Assembly (NCBI GenBank): GCA_963707575.1
Contig: OY970171.1
Coordinates: 1,302,001-1,366,000 of the forward strand
From: Gaiellasilicea sp963707575
Lineage (GTDB): Bacteria; Actinomycetota; Thermoleophilia; Gaiellales; Gaiellaceae
Length of the DNA: 64,000 bases
Reading direction: 5' to 3'
Part shown: positions 57,313-63,997 of the stretch, piece by piece
How the letters are laid out: every line of letters begins with the position of its first letter
Position numbering within the stretch: the first letter of the stretch is position 1
Made by a program: the position numbers and the translations under genes
Notes under the pieces: generated by a model
Databases searched by the model: none
What the model was told of the DNA's origin: nothing
The model's input: only the letters and a program-made list of their open reading frames with translations

Positions 57313-57996
57313 ATGTCCATCGCGCTCGACGCACGCTCCGCGACCGGCTCGACGAGCCGTCGCGGCACCCGCTCCGCTGTGCTCCTGGACTCACACCCGC
57401 TGCTGCTCGAGATCGTCGAGCGGGTGCTCGAGGCCGCCGGGGTGACGACCGTCTCGAAGGAGACGACGGCGGAGGAAGCCCTCGACGCCGTCCGCGAGCA
57501 TCGCCCCGACCTCTTCCTCCTCGATCTGCGCAACGCCGGCGGTGTCGAAAGCATTCAGGAGGCACGGCAGCTCGTCCCCGGCCTCAAGACGATCGTCCTC
57601 GCGGACACCGCGGACGACGCGGTGCTCGCGGCCGCGTTCGCCGCCGGAACGACCGTGGCGATCTCGCGCTCGGCATCGCCGGACGATCTGGCCCTGGCGG
57701 CCCGCCAGGCCTTCGAGCCCTCCATCTTCCTCGCCCACACGCGGCGCGCCGCACCGGCGCCGCCGCCGCCGGATCCGCTGGGCGATCCGCTCACGAAGCG
57801 GGAGCGCGAGATCCTGTGCCTCGTCGCCGAGGGATACACGAACGGCCGGGTCGGCAAGCTCCTGTGGGTGACCGAGCAGACGGTCAAGTTCCACCTCTCC
57901 AACATCTACCGGAAGCTCGAGGTGGGAAACCGGACCGAGGCCAGCCGCTGGGCACAGCGCCACGGTCTGCTCGCCGAGGCGCCCGCCGCCGCATGA
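57313..57996 (+). CDS. LuxR/NarL-type response regulator with atypical receiver
   Basis: A 227-residue regulator. Residues ~22-140 are a receiver domain with the phospho-Asp in DLFLLDLRN, but the second acidic residue expected after VLLD is Ser (VLLDSHPLL) and the usual C-terminal Lys is missing in VAISRSASPDDL, so phosphorylation may not work normally. A Pro-rich linker (APAPPPPDPLG) leads to the LuxR HTH: LTKREREILCLVAEGYTNG and TEQTVKFHLSNIYRKLEV. The ATG at 57313 has GGGAGAG upstream; an ATG at 57292 is possible. It follows the subtilase on the same strand by 98 bases. Confidence 0.88.
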   Translation: MSIALDARSATGSTSRRGTRSAVLLDSHPLLLEIVERVLEAAGVTTVSKETTAEEALDAVREHRPDLFLLDLRNAGGVESIQEARQLVPGLKTIVLADTADDAVLAAAFAAGTTVAISRSASPDDLALAARQAFEPSIFLAHTRRAAPAPPPPDPLGDPLTKREREILCLVAEGYTNGRVGKLLWVTEQTVKFHLSNIYRKLEVGNRTEASRWAQRHGLLAEAPAAA

Positions 57997-58055
57997 GCGA
58001 GGCGAAGAGGGTGTATCAGGCCGGCCGCTCGCGCCTCATTCAAGGCGAGGGGACA

Positions 58056-58083
58056 CGGGGAGAGGCCGGCGGCCCGGCCTCTC
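58056..58083. terminator. Strong hairpin between convergent LuxR and phhB genes
   Basis: GGGAGAGGCCGG (58056-58067) pairs perfectly with CCGGCCTCTCCC (58072-58083) around a CGGC loop, giving 12 base pairs. It lies between two converging genes; there is no T-run on either strand. A two-way, GC-rich terminator is the likely role. Confidence 0.65.
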
Positions 58084-58101
58084 CCTGACGGCTTCGTCGG
58101 T

Positions 58102-58440
58102 TCAGCGCGCGAGCTCGTCGGTCTTCGCAGCCATGATGAAGTCGTTGCGGTGCAGACCGCGGATCTTGTGCGTCCACCAGGTGACCGTCGTCCGGCCCCA
58201 CTCGGTCAGGAGCGCAGGATGATGCCCCTCCGACTCGGCGAGCTCGCCGACCGCTCCCGTGAACGCCAGCGCCTGCGCGAAGTCGTCGAAGGGGAAGACG
58301 CGCCTCAGCCGCTTGATCCCGTCGAGCTCCACGAGCTCCCAGTCGGAGACCTGGGGCTGCAGCGCTGCGATCTCGGCGTCCGTCACGGTCGGGGCGTCCC
58401 GTCGGCACGCGACGCACGTCTGCTGGGTCAGAGGCTCCAT
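58102..58440 (-). CDS. phhB: 4a-hydroxytetrahydrobiopterin dehydratase (pterin-4a-carbinolamine dehydratase)
   Basis: It recycles the pterin cofactor by dehydrating 4a-carbinolamine tetrahydropterin. The 112-residue protein has the family motif SEGHHPALLTEWGRTTVTWW then THKIRGLHRNDFIMAAK, holding the catalytic His residues. An N-terminal Cys pair (CVACR) is present. The ATG at 58440 is the first in-frame start before MEPLTQQTCVACRRDAP. No pterin-dependent hydroxylase gene is nearby. It is convergent with the LuxR gene. Confidence 0.93.
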   Translation of the reverse strand: MEPLTQQTCVACRRDAPTVTDAEIAALQPQVSDWELVELDGIKRLRRVFPFDDFAQALAFTGAVGELAESEGHHPALLTEWGRTTVTWWTHKIRGLHRNDFIMAAKTDELAR

Positions 58441-58468
58441 CTCCTGCAGCGTACTGCCCCGAAAAGAT

Positions 58469-58496
58469 GAAGACCGCGGAGGGGGCCGCGGTCTTC
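58469..58496 (-). terminator. Rho-independent terminator after the molybdenum oxidoreductase gene
   Basis: On the minus strand GAAGACCGCGG (58496-58486) and CCGCGGTCTTC (58479-58469) form an 11-base perfect stem with a six-base loop and are followed by ATCTTTTC. The hairpin lies about 92 bases past the stop of the minus-strand gene ending at 58588 and before the phhB start, and is the clearest intrinsic terminator in the window. Confidence 0.75.
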
Positions 58497-58587
58497 GAGG
58501 GGTGAATCTGGGGAGGTGGGTACCCCAGATATCGGCGCCACCGGCCTCGTCTGTAGTCACCCGTCCGAGTGATTCGGCGCGGCCCTC

Positions 58588-59211
58588 CTAGAAGCCGTAA
58601 CGCTGCTCCTCGAACGGGTCGGCGTCGTTGTGGTAGCCGTAGCGCTCCCAGAAGCCGGGGCGATCGGTCGCCGAGAGCTCGATCCCGCGCAGCCACTTCG
58701 CGCTCTTCCAGAAGTACTTGCCGGGGATGACGAGGCGCAGCGGCCAGCCGTGCTCCACCGCGAGCGGCTCCCCGTTCGCGTGCGTCGCCAGGAGGGCGTG
58801 CTCGTCGCGCAGGAACGAGATCGGCACGTTGGCGGTGAAGCCCTGCTCCGCCAGCGCGATCGCGTAGTGCGCGCTCTGCTTCGGTCTGACCAGTGCCTCC
58901 AACTCGCGCCAGTGCACGCCGGAGAACGTCATGTCGAACTTGGACCAGCGGGTGACGCAGTGGATGTCCTGGGTGTGCTCCGTCCGCGGGAGCGCGTTCA
59001 GCTCGTCCCAGGAGAGCGAGATGGGATTCTCGACCTCGCCCGACACCTCGAACGTCCAGGTGGCGAGGTCGGTCGACGGGATCGAGCCCGCGTGCAGGAC
59101 CGGCCACTTCTCGGTCAGATACTGGCCGGGCGGGAGCCGGGCGGGGTCGTAACCCGCCTCGAGCACCTTCTTTTCCGCCTTGGACCGGAACACCGTCTCT
59201 ACAGTAACCAT
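58588..59211 (-). CDS. Molybdopterin-dependent oxidoreductase, sulfite-oxidase family
   Basis: A 207-residue protein carrying the Mo-cofactor domain of the sulfite oxidase/MsrP family: STDLATWTFEVSGEVENPISL, the Mo-binding Cys in TQDIHCVTRWSKFDMTFSGV, HGWPLRLVIPGKYFWKSAKW near the end. It has no export signal and no dimerisation domain, so it is likely a small cytoplasmic member. The substrate is unknown. The ATG at 59211 is divergent from the ygfZ ATG at 59216 with only four bases between them. Confidence 0.88.
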   Translation of the reverse strand: MVTVETVFRSKAEKKVLEAGYDPARLPPGQYLTEKWPVLHAGSIPSTDLATWTFEVSGEVENPISLSWDELNALPRTEHTQDIHCVTRWSKFDMTFSGVHWRELEALVRPKQSAHYAIALAEQGFTANVPISFLRDEHALLATHANGEPLAVEHGWPLRLVIPGKYFWKSAKWLRGIELSATDRPGFWERYGYHNDADPFEEQRYGF

Positions 59212-59215
59212 CGAG

Positions 59216-59977
59216 ATGCGCGTCGCCTTTCGTCCGAGGTCGTTCGTCCGGGTCGCCGGCCCGGGCGCCGAGGAGTACCTGAACCGCATGGTCTCCAACG
59301 ACGTGGCCGCGCTCGCGCCCGGCGCTGCCTGCGAGGCGCTGCTGCTGACCGCCAAGGCGCGGGTGATCGCGCCGCTCGTCGTCCTCCGCCGCTCGCCCGA
59401 CGACTTCCTGCTTCTGACCGAGGCCGAGCTCGGCGAGCGCGTCCGCACCGAGCTGCTGCGCTCGCGCTTCGCGTCGAAGGCCGAGATCGAGCTCGAGGAG
59501 CACACCTCGCACGTCGTCTTCGGCGGTGAGGGGATCCCGACCGCCGACTACGGCGAGCCTGCTGCCGAGGTGCTCGACGCCGGGCTGGACGAGACCGTCA
59601 CGCCCGCCGAGCTCGAGCTGCTCCGGATCCGAGCGGGCACCGCCGCTTGGGGCCGGGAGGTGGACGAGCGCGTCCTGCCCGCGGAGGCCGGGCTCGTCGA
59701 GCGCGCCGTCGACTTCGAGAAGGGCTGCTATCCCGGCCAGGAGCCGATCGCGCGTCTCCATTACCGCGGGCACGCGAACCGGGGCCTGCGCGTGCTCGCG
59801 CTCGACGAGCTGCCCGACGCCGAGACCGAGATCGTCTACGCCGGCAAGAGCGTCGGCCGGATCACGAGCGCCGCCAGCGCTCCCGACGGAGCCGTCGCGC
59901 TCGCCTACGTCCGCCGCGAGGTTCCCGCGGACGCGGAGCTCGAGGTCGGCCGGTCGGTGGCGACCCAGCTACACTGA
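59216..59977 (+). CDS. ygfZ: YgfZ/GcvT-type folate-binding protein
   Basis: A 253-residue protein of the COG0354 family, involved in repair or maturation of some Fe-S enzymes through a folate derivative. The hallmark KGCYPGQEPIARLHYRG motif is present (near residue 178), as well as the N-terminal GPGAEEYLNRMVSNDV. The ATG at 59216 is chosen at the fold start; an upstream start at 59180 would overlap the neighbouring gene. A tRNA gene follows 39 bases after the stop. A Fe-S link with the suf operon in the window is only thematic. Confidence 0.92.
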   Translation: MRVAFRPRSFVRVAGPGAEEYLNRMVSNDVAALAPGAACEALLLTAKARVIAPLVVLRRSPDDFLLLTEAELGERVRTELLRSRFASKAEIELEEHTSHVVFGGEGIPTADYGEPAAEVLDAGLDETVTPAELELLRIRAGTAAWGREVDERVLPAEAGLVERAVDFEKGCYPGQEPIARLHYRGHANRGLRVLALDELPDAETEIVYAGKSVGRITSAASAPDGAVALAYVRREVPADAELEVGRSVATQLH

Positions 59978-60432
59978 CCACCCGCCGTACTGCCTGACGC
60001 TGGACTGCACCTCAGGCGCCCGTAGCTCAGGGGATAGAGCGCTGCCCTGCGGAGGCAGAGGTCGCACGTTCGAATCGTGCCGGGCGCATCGTCGCACCTC
60101 GCCTGCACCGTCCGCCGCCAGCGCGAGCGCGAGCTGCGCCAGTGCAGCACCGCGACGCCGACGACGATGCTGAAGTAGGCCAGCATCTCGGCCATGTGAC
60201 TGACGTTGAGCGCCGTGGTCAGCGCGGTCTCGGTCACCCAAATGTCACGCGCGCCGTTGGAGATCGGCTGGCCATTCGCGTCCTTGGCCGCCGCCTCGGG
60301 ATCGTTCGTCCCCGCCTTGTCTTCGGGGTCGGCGGCGGATTGGTACTGGACGACCCGCTGGCTCCTGCGGAACAGCACGGCGCCGCTCAACCCGACGATG
60401 ACAGATCGCGAACTACTCGCCACTGGTTCCAA
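59905..60432 (-). pseudogene. Fragment of a small membrane protein next to tRNA-Arg
   Basis: From a weak TTG at 60432 the frame reads like a real protein as far as about 60125: SVIVGLSGAVLFRRSQRVV, an extracytoplasmic middle part with ALTTALNVSHMAEMLAYFS and a second membrane helix YFSIVVGVAVLHW. It then runs into the reverse strand of the tRNA gene without its own stop and finally overlaps ygfZ, a sign that the C-terminal end has been lost. The start is also weak. I read it as a gene remnant truncated near the tRNA end; a still-working short protein is possible. Confidence 0.45.
60016..60088 (+). tRNA. tRNA-Arg, anticodon GCG
   Basis: A complete 73-base cloverleaf: acceptor GCGCCCG/CGGGCGC with discriminator A, D arm GCTC-AGGGGATA-GAGC with A20, anticodon stem CTGCC/GGCAG enclosing loop CTGCGGA (anticodon GCG, positions 34-36), five-base variable loop, T arm GCACG-TTCGAAT-CGTGC. 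CCA is not encoded. It reads CGC, assuming no inosine. Bacteria normally use anticodon ACG (modified to ICG) for CGN codons. Confidence 0.95.
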
Positions 60433-60445
60433 AACCGAATGTCCC

Positions 60446-60940
60446 TTACTGCGAGTACCCCTCCGTCACCTCGCCCTTGTGTGCAGCAAAGGCAGCCAGA
60501 ACCTCCTCCTTCTCACGCTCGGGCACTTTGAAGAAGTCGAGCGTTCGCCCGAGTTCGGCCGCGACTTCATCGAACTCGGCGGGTGAGATCGTCAGGTCCC
60601 GGTGGGCTTCTTCCAAACCAAGGGTGGTGCTGCCTGGTTGTGTCGCTGCATAGTGCTGGGGTCCGCCGGCGACCTCGCAGACCCACAGGGTGCGCATGAA
60701 CTTGAGGCCCGGAAGTCTTTCCAGGTTGTTCGTGTGCCACTCCCGGAGAGCAGGGTTCTCCGATGCCTGGCCGACAATCGGGTTCTTCACGATCGCGTCG
60801 CTGAAATGGTCAACCACTGCTGCGATGGCGAATGCGCCACCGCGCCGTTCGTACAGAGTCGACTCCGTCCTGGTTCGCTCCTTTTGAGCAGTCCCTGAAA
60901 GCGTCCGACCGGTGGTCGTTCCATTTGTGTCGGAGATCAC
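60446..60940 (-). CDS. Group 1 truncated haemoglobin
   Basis: A 164-residue 2-over-2 globin of group N. The fold segment begins STLYERRGGAFAIAAVVDHF and includes NPALREWHTNNLERLPGLKF (distal helix region) and the proximal-haem His in EEAHRDLTISPAEFDEVAAE. Such proteins bind O2 or NO and often detoxify NO. GTG start at 60940 with about 30 low-complexity residues before the globin; the true start could be nearer the globin. GC content is visibly lower than in neighbouring genes, and it lies beside the gene fragment near tRNA-Arg, so it may have been acquired by transfer. Confidence 0.88.
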   Translation of the reverse strand: MISDTNGTTTGRTLSGTAQKERTRTESTLYERRGGAFAIAAVVDHFSDAIVKNPIVGQASENPALREWHTNNLERLPGLKFMRTLWVCEVAGGPQHYAATQPGSTTLGLEEAHRDLTISPAEFDEVAAELGRTLDFFKVPEREKEEVLAAFAAHKGEVTEGYSQ

Positions 60941-61033
60941 GTTTTCTTACGCCGGATCGCGCAGCACCCGCTAGCGGCCGCAGCCGCGGGGTCGTGAGGG
61001 CGAGCTGACCCCAGGCGTGGCCGGTTCAGAACG

Positions 61034-61063
61034 ACGAAGGGCCGGCGGATGCCGGCCCTTCGT
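61034..61063 (-). terminator. groEL terminator hairpin
   Basis: ACGAAGGGCCGGC (61034-61046) and GCCGGCCCTTCGT (61051-61063) form a 13-base perfect stem with loop GGAT. It lies about 25 bases past the groEL stop on the minus strand and is followed in that direction by CGTTCTG, a weak T-containing tail. It is the probable end of the groES-groEL transcript. Confidence 0.75.
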
Positions 61064-61087
61064 GTGGAGCGAAAGCCCGAGGGCTCT

Positions 61088-62716
61088 CTACATCATCCCG
61101 CCCATGCCGCCCATGTCGGGCATGCCGGCACCGGCCGTCTGCTTCTCGGGCGCCTCGGCGACGATCGCCTCGGTGGTGAGGATGTTCTTCGCGATCGACG
61201 CAGCGTTCTGCAGCGCCGAGCGGGTGACCATCGTCGGATCGATGATCCCCTTCGCGACGAGGTCCTCGATCTCGCCCGTGTCGACGTTCAGGCCCTGGCC
61301 CTTCTTGGCGTTCCGGACCTTGTCGACGACGACCGAGCCCTCGAGGCCCGCGTTGTAGGCGAGCTGCCGAAGCGGCTCCTCCAGCGCGCGGACGATGATC
61401 GCTGCGCCCGTGCGCTCGTCACCCTCGAGGGTGTCGAGCTTGACGGAGTTGACCGCCTGCAGCAGCGCGACGCCGCCGCCCGGCACGATGCCCTCCTCGA
61501 GGGCGGCGCGGGTGGCCTGCAACGCGTCCTCGACGCGATGCTTCTTCTCCTTCATCTCCGTCTCGGTGGCCGCGCCGACCTTGACGACCGCAACGCCGCC
61601 GGCGAGCTTCGCCAGCCGCTCGTTCAGCTTCTCGCGGTCGAAGTCGGAGTCGGTGTTCTCGATCTCGGCCCGAAGCTGCTTGATGCGCGACTTGATCCCC
61701 TCCGCATCGCCGGCCCCGTCCACGATCGTGGTCGAGTCCTTGTCGACGACGACCTTGCGGGCGCGGCCGAGCTGGGAGATCTTCGTGTTCTCGAGCTTGA
61801 GGCCCATCTCCTCGGTGATCACCTCGGCGCCCGTGAGGATCGCGATGTCCTCGAGCATGCGCTTGCGGCGGTCGCCGAAGCCCGGCGCCTTGACGGCGAC
61901 GGCCTGGAAGGTGCCACGCAGCTTGTTCACGACGATGGTCGCGAGAGCCTCGCCCTCGACGTCCTCCGCCACGATCAGCAGCGGGCGGCCCGCCTGGATG
62001 ACCTGCTCGAGCACCGGCAGAACGTCCTTGACGGCACCGATCTTCTGGTTCGCGACCAGGATGAACGGGTCGTCGAGCACGGCTTCCATGCGCTCGGCGT
62101 CGGTGATCATGTACGGCGAGAGGTAGCCCTTGTCGAACTGCATGCCCTCGGTGAACTCGAGCTCGAGGCCGAAGGTCTGCCCCTCCTCGACGTTCACGAC
62201 GCCGTCCTTGCCGACCTTCTCGATCGCGTCCGCGATCACGTCGCCGATCTCGCGCTCGCGCGCCGAGATGGTGGCGACCCGGGCGATGTCCTCCTTGCCC
62301 GAGATCTCCTTCGACTGCGACTTCAGGTCCGCGACGACGGCCTCGACGGCCGACTCGATGCCGCGCTTGAGCCCCATCGGGTTCGCGCCCGCGGCGACGT
62401 TCTTCAGACCCTCGCGGACGATCGCCTGGGCGAGCACGGTCGCGGTGGTGGTGCCGTCACCGGCGACGTCGTTCGTCGCCGTGGCGACCTCGCGCACGAG
62501 CTGAGCGCCCTGGTTCTCGAAGGCGTCCTCCACCTCGATCTCACGGGCGATCGTGACGCCGTCGTTCGTGATCGTCGGCGCGCCGAACTTCTTGTCCAGC
62601 ACGACGTAGCGGCCCTTCGGGCCGAGCGTCACCTTGACCGCGTCGGCGAGGATGTTCACGCCGCGCTCGAGCGCGCGCCGTGCGTCCTCGTTGAACTTGA
62701 GCTCCTTGTGAGCCAT
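61088..62716 (-). CDS. groL: 60 kDa chaperonin GroEL
   Basis: The 14-mer chaperonin that folds proteins in its central cavity with GroES and ATP. The 542-residue protein has KVTLGPKGRYVVLDKKFGAP near the N-terminus, VAGDGTTTATVLAQAI (ATP site), the GIVPGGGVALLQAV signature near residue 405 and the Gly/Met tail GMPDMGGMGGMM. AGGAGGAAC precedes the ATG at 62716. It is 24 bases after groES and transcribed with it. The GGM tail is the bacterial type; I see no second groEL in the window. Confidence 0.98.
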   Translation of the reverse strand: MAHKELKFNEDARRALERGVNILADAVKVTLGPKGRYVVLDKKFGAPTITNDGVTIAREIEVEDAFENQGAQLVREVATATNDVAGDGTTTATVLAQAIVREGLKNVAAGANPMGLKRGIESAVEAVVADLKSQSKEISGKEDIARVATISAREREIGDVIADAIEKVGKDGVVNVEEGQTFGLELEFTEGMQFDKGYLSPYMITDAERMEAVLDDPFILVANQKIGAVKDVLPVLEQVIQAGRPLLIVAEDVEGEALATIVVNKLRGTFQAVAVKAPGFGDRRKRMLEDIAILTGAEVITEEMGLKLENTKISQLGRARKVVVDKDSTTIVDGAGDAEGIKSRIKQLRAEIENTDSDFDREKLNERLAKLAGGVAVVKVGAATETEMKEKKHRVEDALQATRAALEEGIVPGGGVALLQAVNSVKLDTLEGDERTGAAIIVRALEEPLRQLAYNAGLEGSVVVDKVRNAKKGQGLNVDTGEIEDLVAKGIIDPTMVTRSALQNAASIAKNILTTEAIVAEAPEKQTAGAGMPDMGGMGGMM

Positions 62717-62740
62717 ATGTGTTCGTTCCTCCTCTAGTTC

Positions 62741-63046
62741 CTAGACCGCGGCGCGATCGCCGACGACCTTGGCCAGGACGTCGGACTCGCGCAGGATCAG
62801 CACGTCGTCGGCGCCGACCTTGATCTCGGTCCCGCCGTACTTGGAGAAGATGACCTCGTCACCCTCCTCGACGTCCATCTTGATGTACTCGCCGTCCTCG
62901 TCGCGAGGGCCGGGTCCGACTGCGAGGATGCGGCCGCGCTGCGGCTTTTCCTTCGCGGTGTCGGGCAGCACGATGCCGCTGACGGTGAGCTCCTCTTCCT
63001 CGAGGACCTCGACGATCAGGCGGTCACCAAGAGGCTGCAGATTCAT
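62741..63046 (-). CDS. groS: 10 kDa co-chaperonin GroES
   Basis: Caps the GroEL ring. The 101-residue protein starts MNLQPLGDRLIVEVLEEEEL, has VSGIVLPDTAKEKPQRGRIL (the mobile loop), DEVIFSKYGGTEIKVGADDVLIL, and is typical in length and sequence. The ATG at 63046 follows the ribosome site GAGGAGG by seven bases. The CIRCE operator and a sigma-70-type promoter lie directly upstream, so heat shock and HrcA should control the operon. Confidence 0.97.
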   Translation of the reverse strand: MNLQPLGDRLIVEVLEEEELTVSGIVLPDTAKEKPQRGRILAVGPGPRDEDGEYIKMDVEEGDEVIFSKYGGTEIKVGADDVLILRESDVLAKVVGDRAAV

Positions 63047-63083
63047 ATGATTGCCTCCTCGTTCACAGACTTTGTGACAAGAC

Positions 63084-63110
63084 CTGGCACTCTCACCTGC
63101 CGAGTGCCAG
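63084..63110. promoter_or_regulatory. CIRCE operator (HrcA-binding site) of groES-groEL
   Basis: CTGGCACTC (63084-63092), nine-base spacer TCACCTGCC, GAGTGCCAG (63102-63110): a perfect 9-9-9 inverted repeat matching the CIRCE consensus TTAGCACTC-N9-GAGTGCTAA with GC-rich ends. It lies 38 bases before the groES start, just downstream of the promoter, the normal place for HrcA repression. hrcA itself is not in the window. Confidence 0.95.
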
Positions 63111-63114
63111 GGCC

Positions 63115-63142
63115 AGCATACCAGCGTAGAAGCCAGGAGCAA
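63115..63142 (-). promoter_or_regulatory. Sigma-70-type promoter of groES-groEL
   Basis: On the minus strand TTGCTC (63142-63137) and TATGCT (63120-63115) are separated by 16 bases, close to the consensus -35 and -10 boxes, and the CIRCE repeat follows at the expected transcription start. This supports vegetative-sigma transcription repressed by HrcA. Confidence 0.7.
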
Positions 63143-63185
63143 GAATCTGTGCGAACCTGCTCCGGGACTGTGTTACAAAGCCGAC

Positions 63186-63629
63186 ATGGCGCGTGAGATC
63201 TCCGCCGGCGGAGTGCTCGTGCGGCGTCTGCGCGGCGGCTGGTACTTCGCGGCGATCCGGCCGCAGGGTCGTGGCGACGTCTGGGCGCTCCCGAAGGGCC
63301 TCGTCGACGCGGGCGAGGGTGCGGCCGAGACCGCCCTGCGCGAAGCAGAGGAGGAGACCGGCCTCGTCGCGCGGCTCGACCGCAAGCTCGGCGACGTGAA
63401 GTACGTCTACACGCGCCGGGGCAGTGGCGAGCGCGTCTTCAAGGTGGTCAGCTTCTACCTCCTGCGCTACAGGAGCGGCCGGATCGGGAACATCCCACCG
63501 GGCATGGAGATCGAGGTCGCCGACGCGCGCTGGCTACCGTTGGACGAGGGGCGGCGGCTGCTCGCCTACGGCGGCGAGCGCGACATGGCCGCAGAGGCGC
63601 ACCGTGCGCTGGCCGGTGAGGCTCTATGA
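63186..63629 (+). CDS. Nudix hydrolase
   Basis: A 147-residue NTP-pyrophosphohydrolase-fold protein with the Nudix box GLVDAGEGAAETALREAEEE followed by TGLV, which has the key Glu residues (GX5EX7REUXEEXGU). It opens REISAGGVLVRR and ends with a short helical tail. The substrate is not readable from the sequence: dinucleoside polyphosphates, (d)NTPs or mRNA caps are the family's range. It is divergent from groES, with 139 bases between the two starts. The stop overlaps the ASCH gene start as ATGA. Confidence 0.9.
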   Translation: MAREISAGGVLVRRLRGGWYFAAIRPQGRGDVWALPKGLVDAGEGAAETALREAEEETGLVARLDRKLGDVKYVYTRRGSGERVFKVVSFYLLRYRSGRIGNIPPGMEIEVADARWLPLDEGRRLLAYGGERDMAAEAHRALAGEAL

Positions 63630-63997
63630 TCGGCGACGCTTTGTTCGCCCTCAACTTCTACTCGCCGCTCGTGGCCGACCAGCTGCGCACGCACCGGAAG
63701 ACGGCGACGATCCGACTCGGCGACAAGTCGTCGAAGTACAAGAAGGGGATGATCGTGACCGTGCTCGTCGGCGTCCGCTACGGGCAGCGCGAGAAGGTCT
63801 TCGACGCCGTGATCGACAAGGTCGAGGTCAAGCGGTTGGGCGAGCTCTCGCCGCGCGAGATCGAGCACGACAACCCCGAGATCAAGCGCACCGAGGAGAT
63901 GGCGCGCTTCCTCGGCCAGCTCTACAACCGCGAGGTGGGCGAGGACGAGACCGTGACGGTGATCCGCTTCTCGCAGATCATCGGTTCGATGTTCTAG
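63626..63997 (+). CDS. ASCH-domain protein
   Basis: A 123-residue protein of the ASCH (PUA-like) fold, thought to bind RNA or nucleotides. It starts MIGDALFALNFYSPLVADQL, includes the KTATIRLGDKSSKYKKGMIV segment and ends FSQIIGSMF. Some ASCH proteins are amidohydrolases or act on modified cytidines; this one cannot be assigned. It is translationally coupled to the Nudix gene, so the two probably act on related nucleotide or RNA substrates. The TAG stop at 63995-63997 is two bases before the window end. Confidence 0.85.
   Translation: MIGDALFALNFYSPLVADQLRTHRKTATIRLGDKSSKYKKGMIVTVLVGVRYGQREKVFDAVIDKVEVKRLGELSPREIEHDNPEIKRTEEMARFLGQLYNREVGEDETVTVIRFSQIIGSMF

Noticed and set aside
59969..60241. 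Short minus-strand frame reading GTIRTCDL-type residues across the tRNA
   Set aside because: This is the well-known false protein produced by translating the reverse strand of a tRNA gene.
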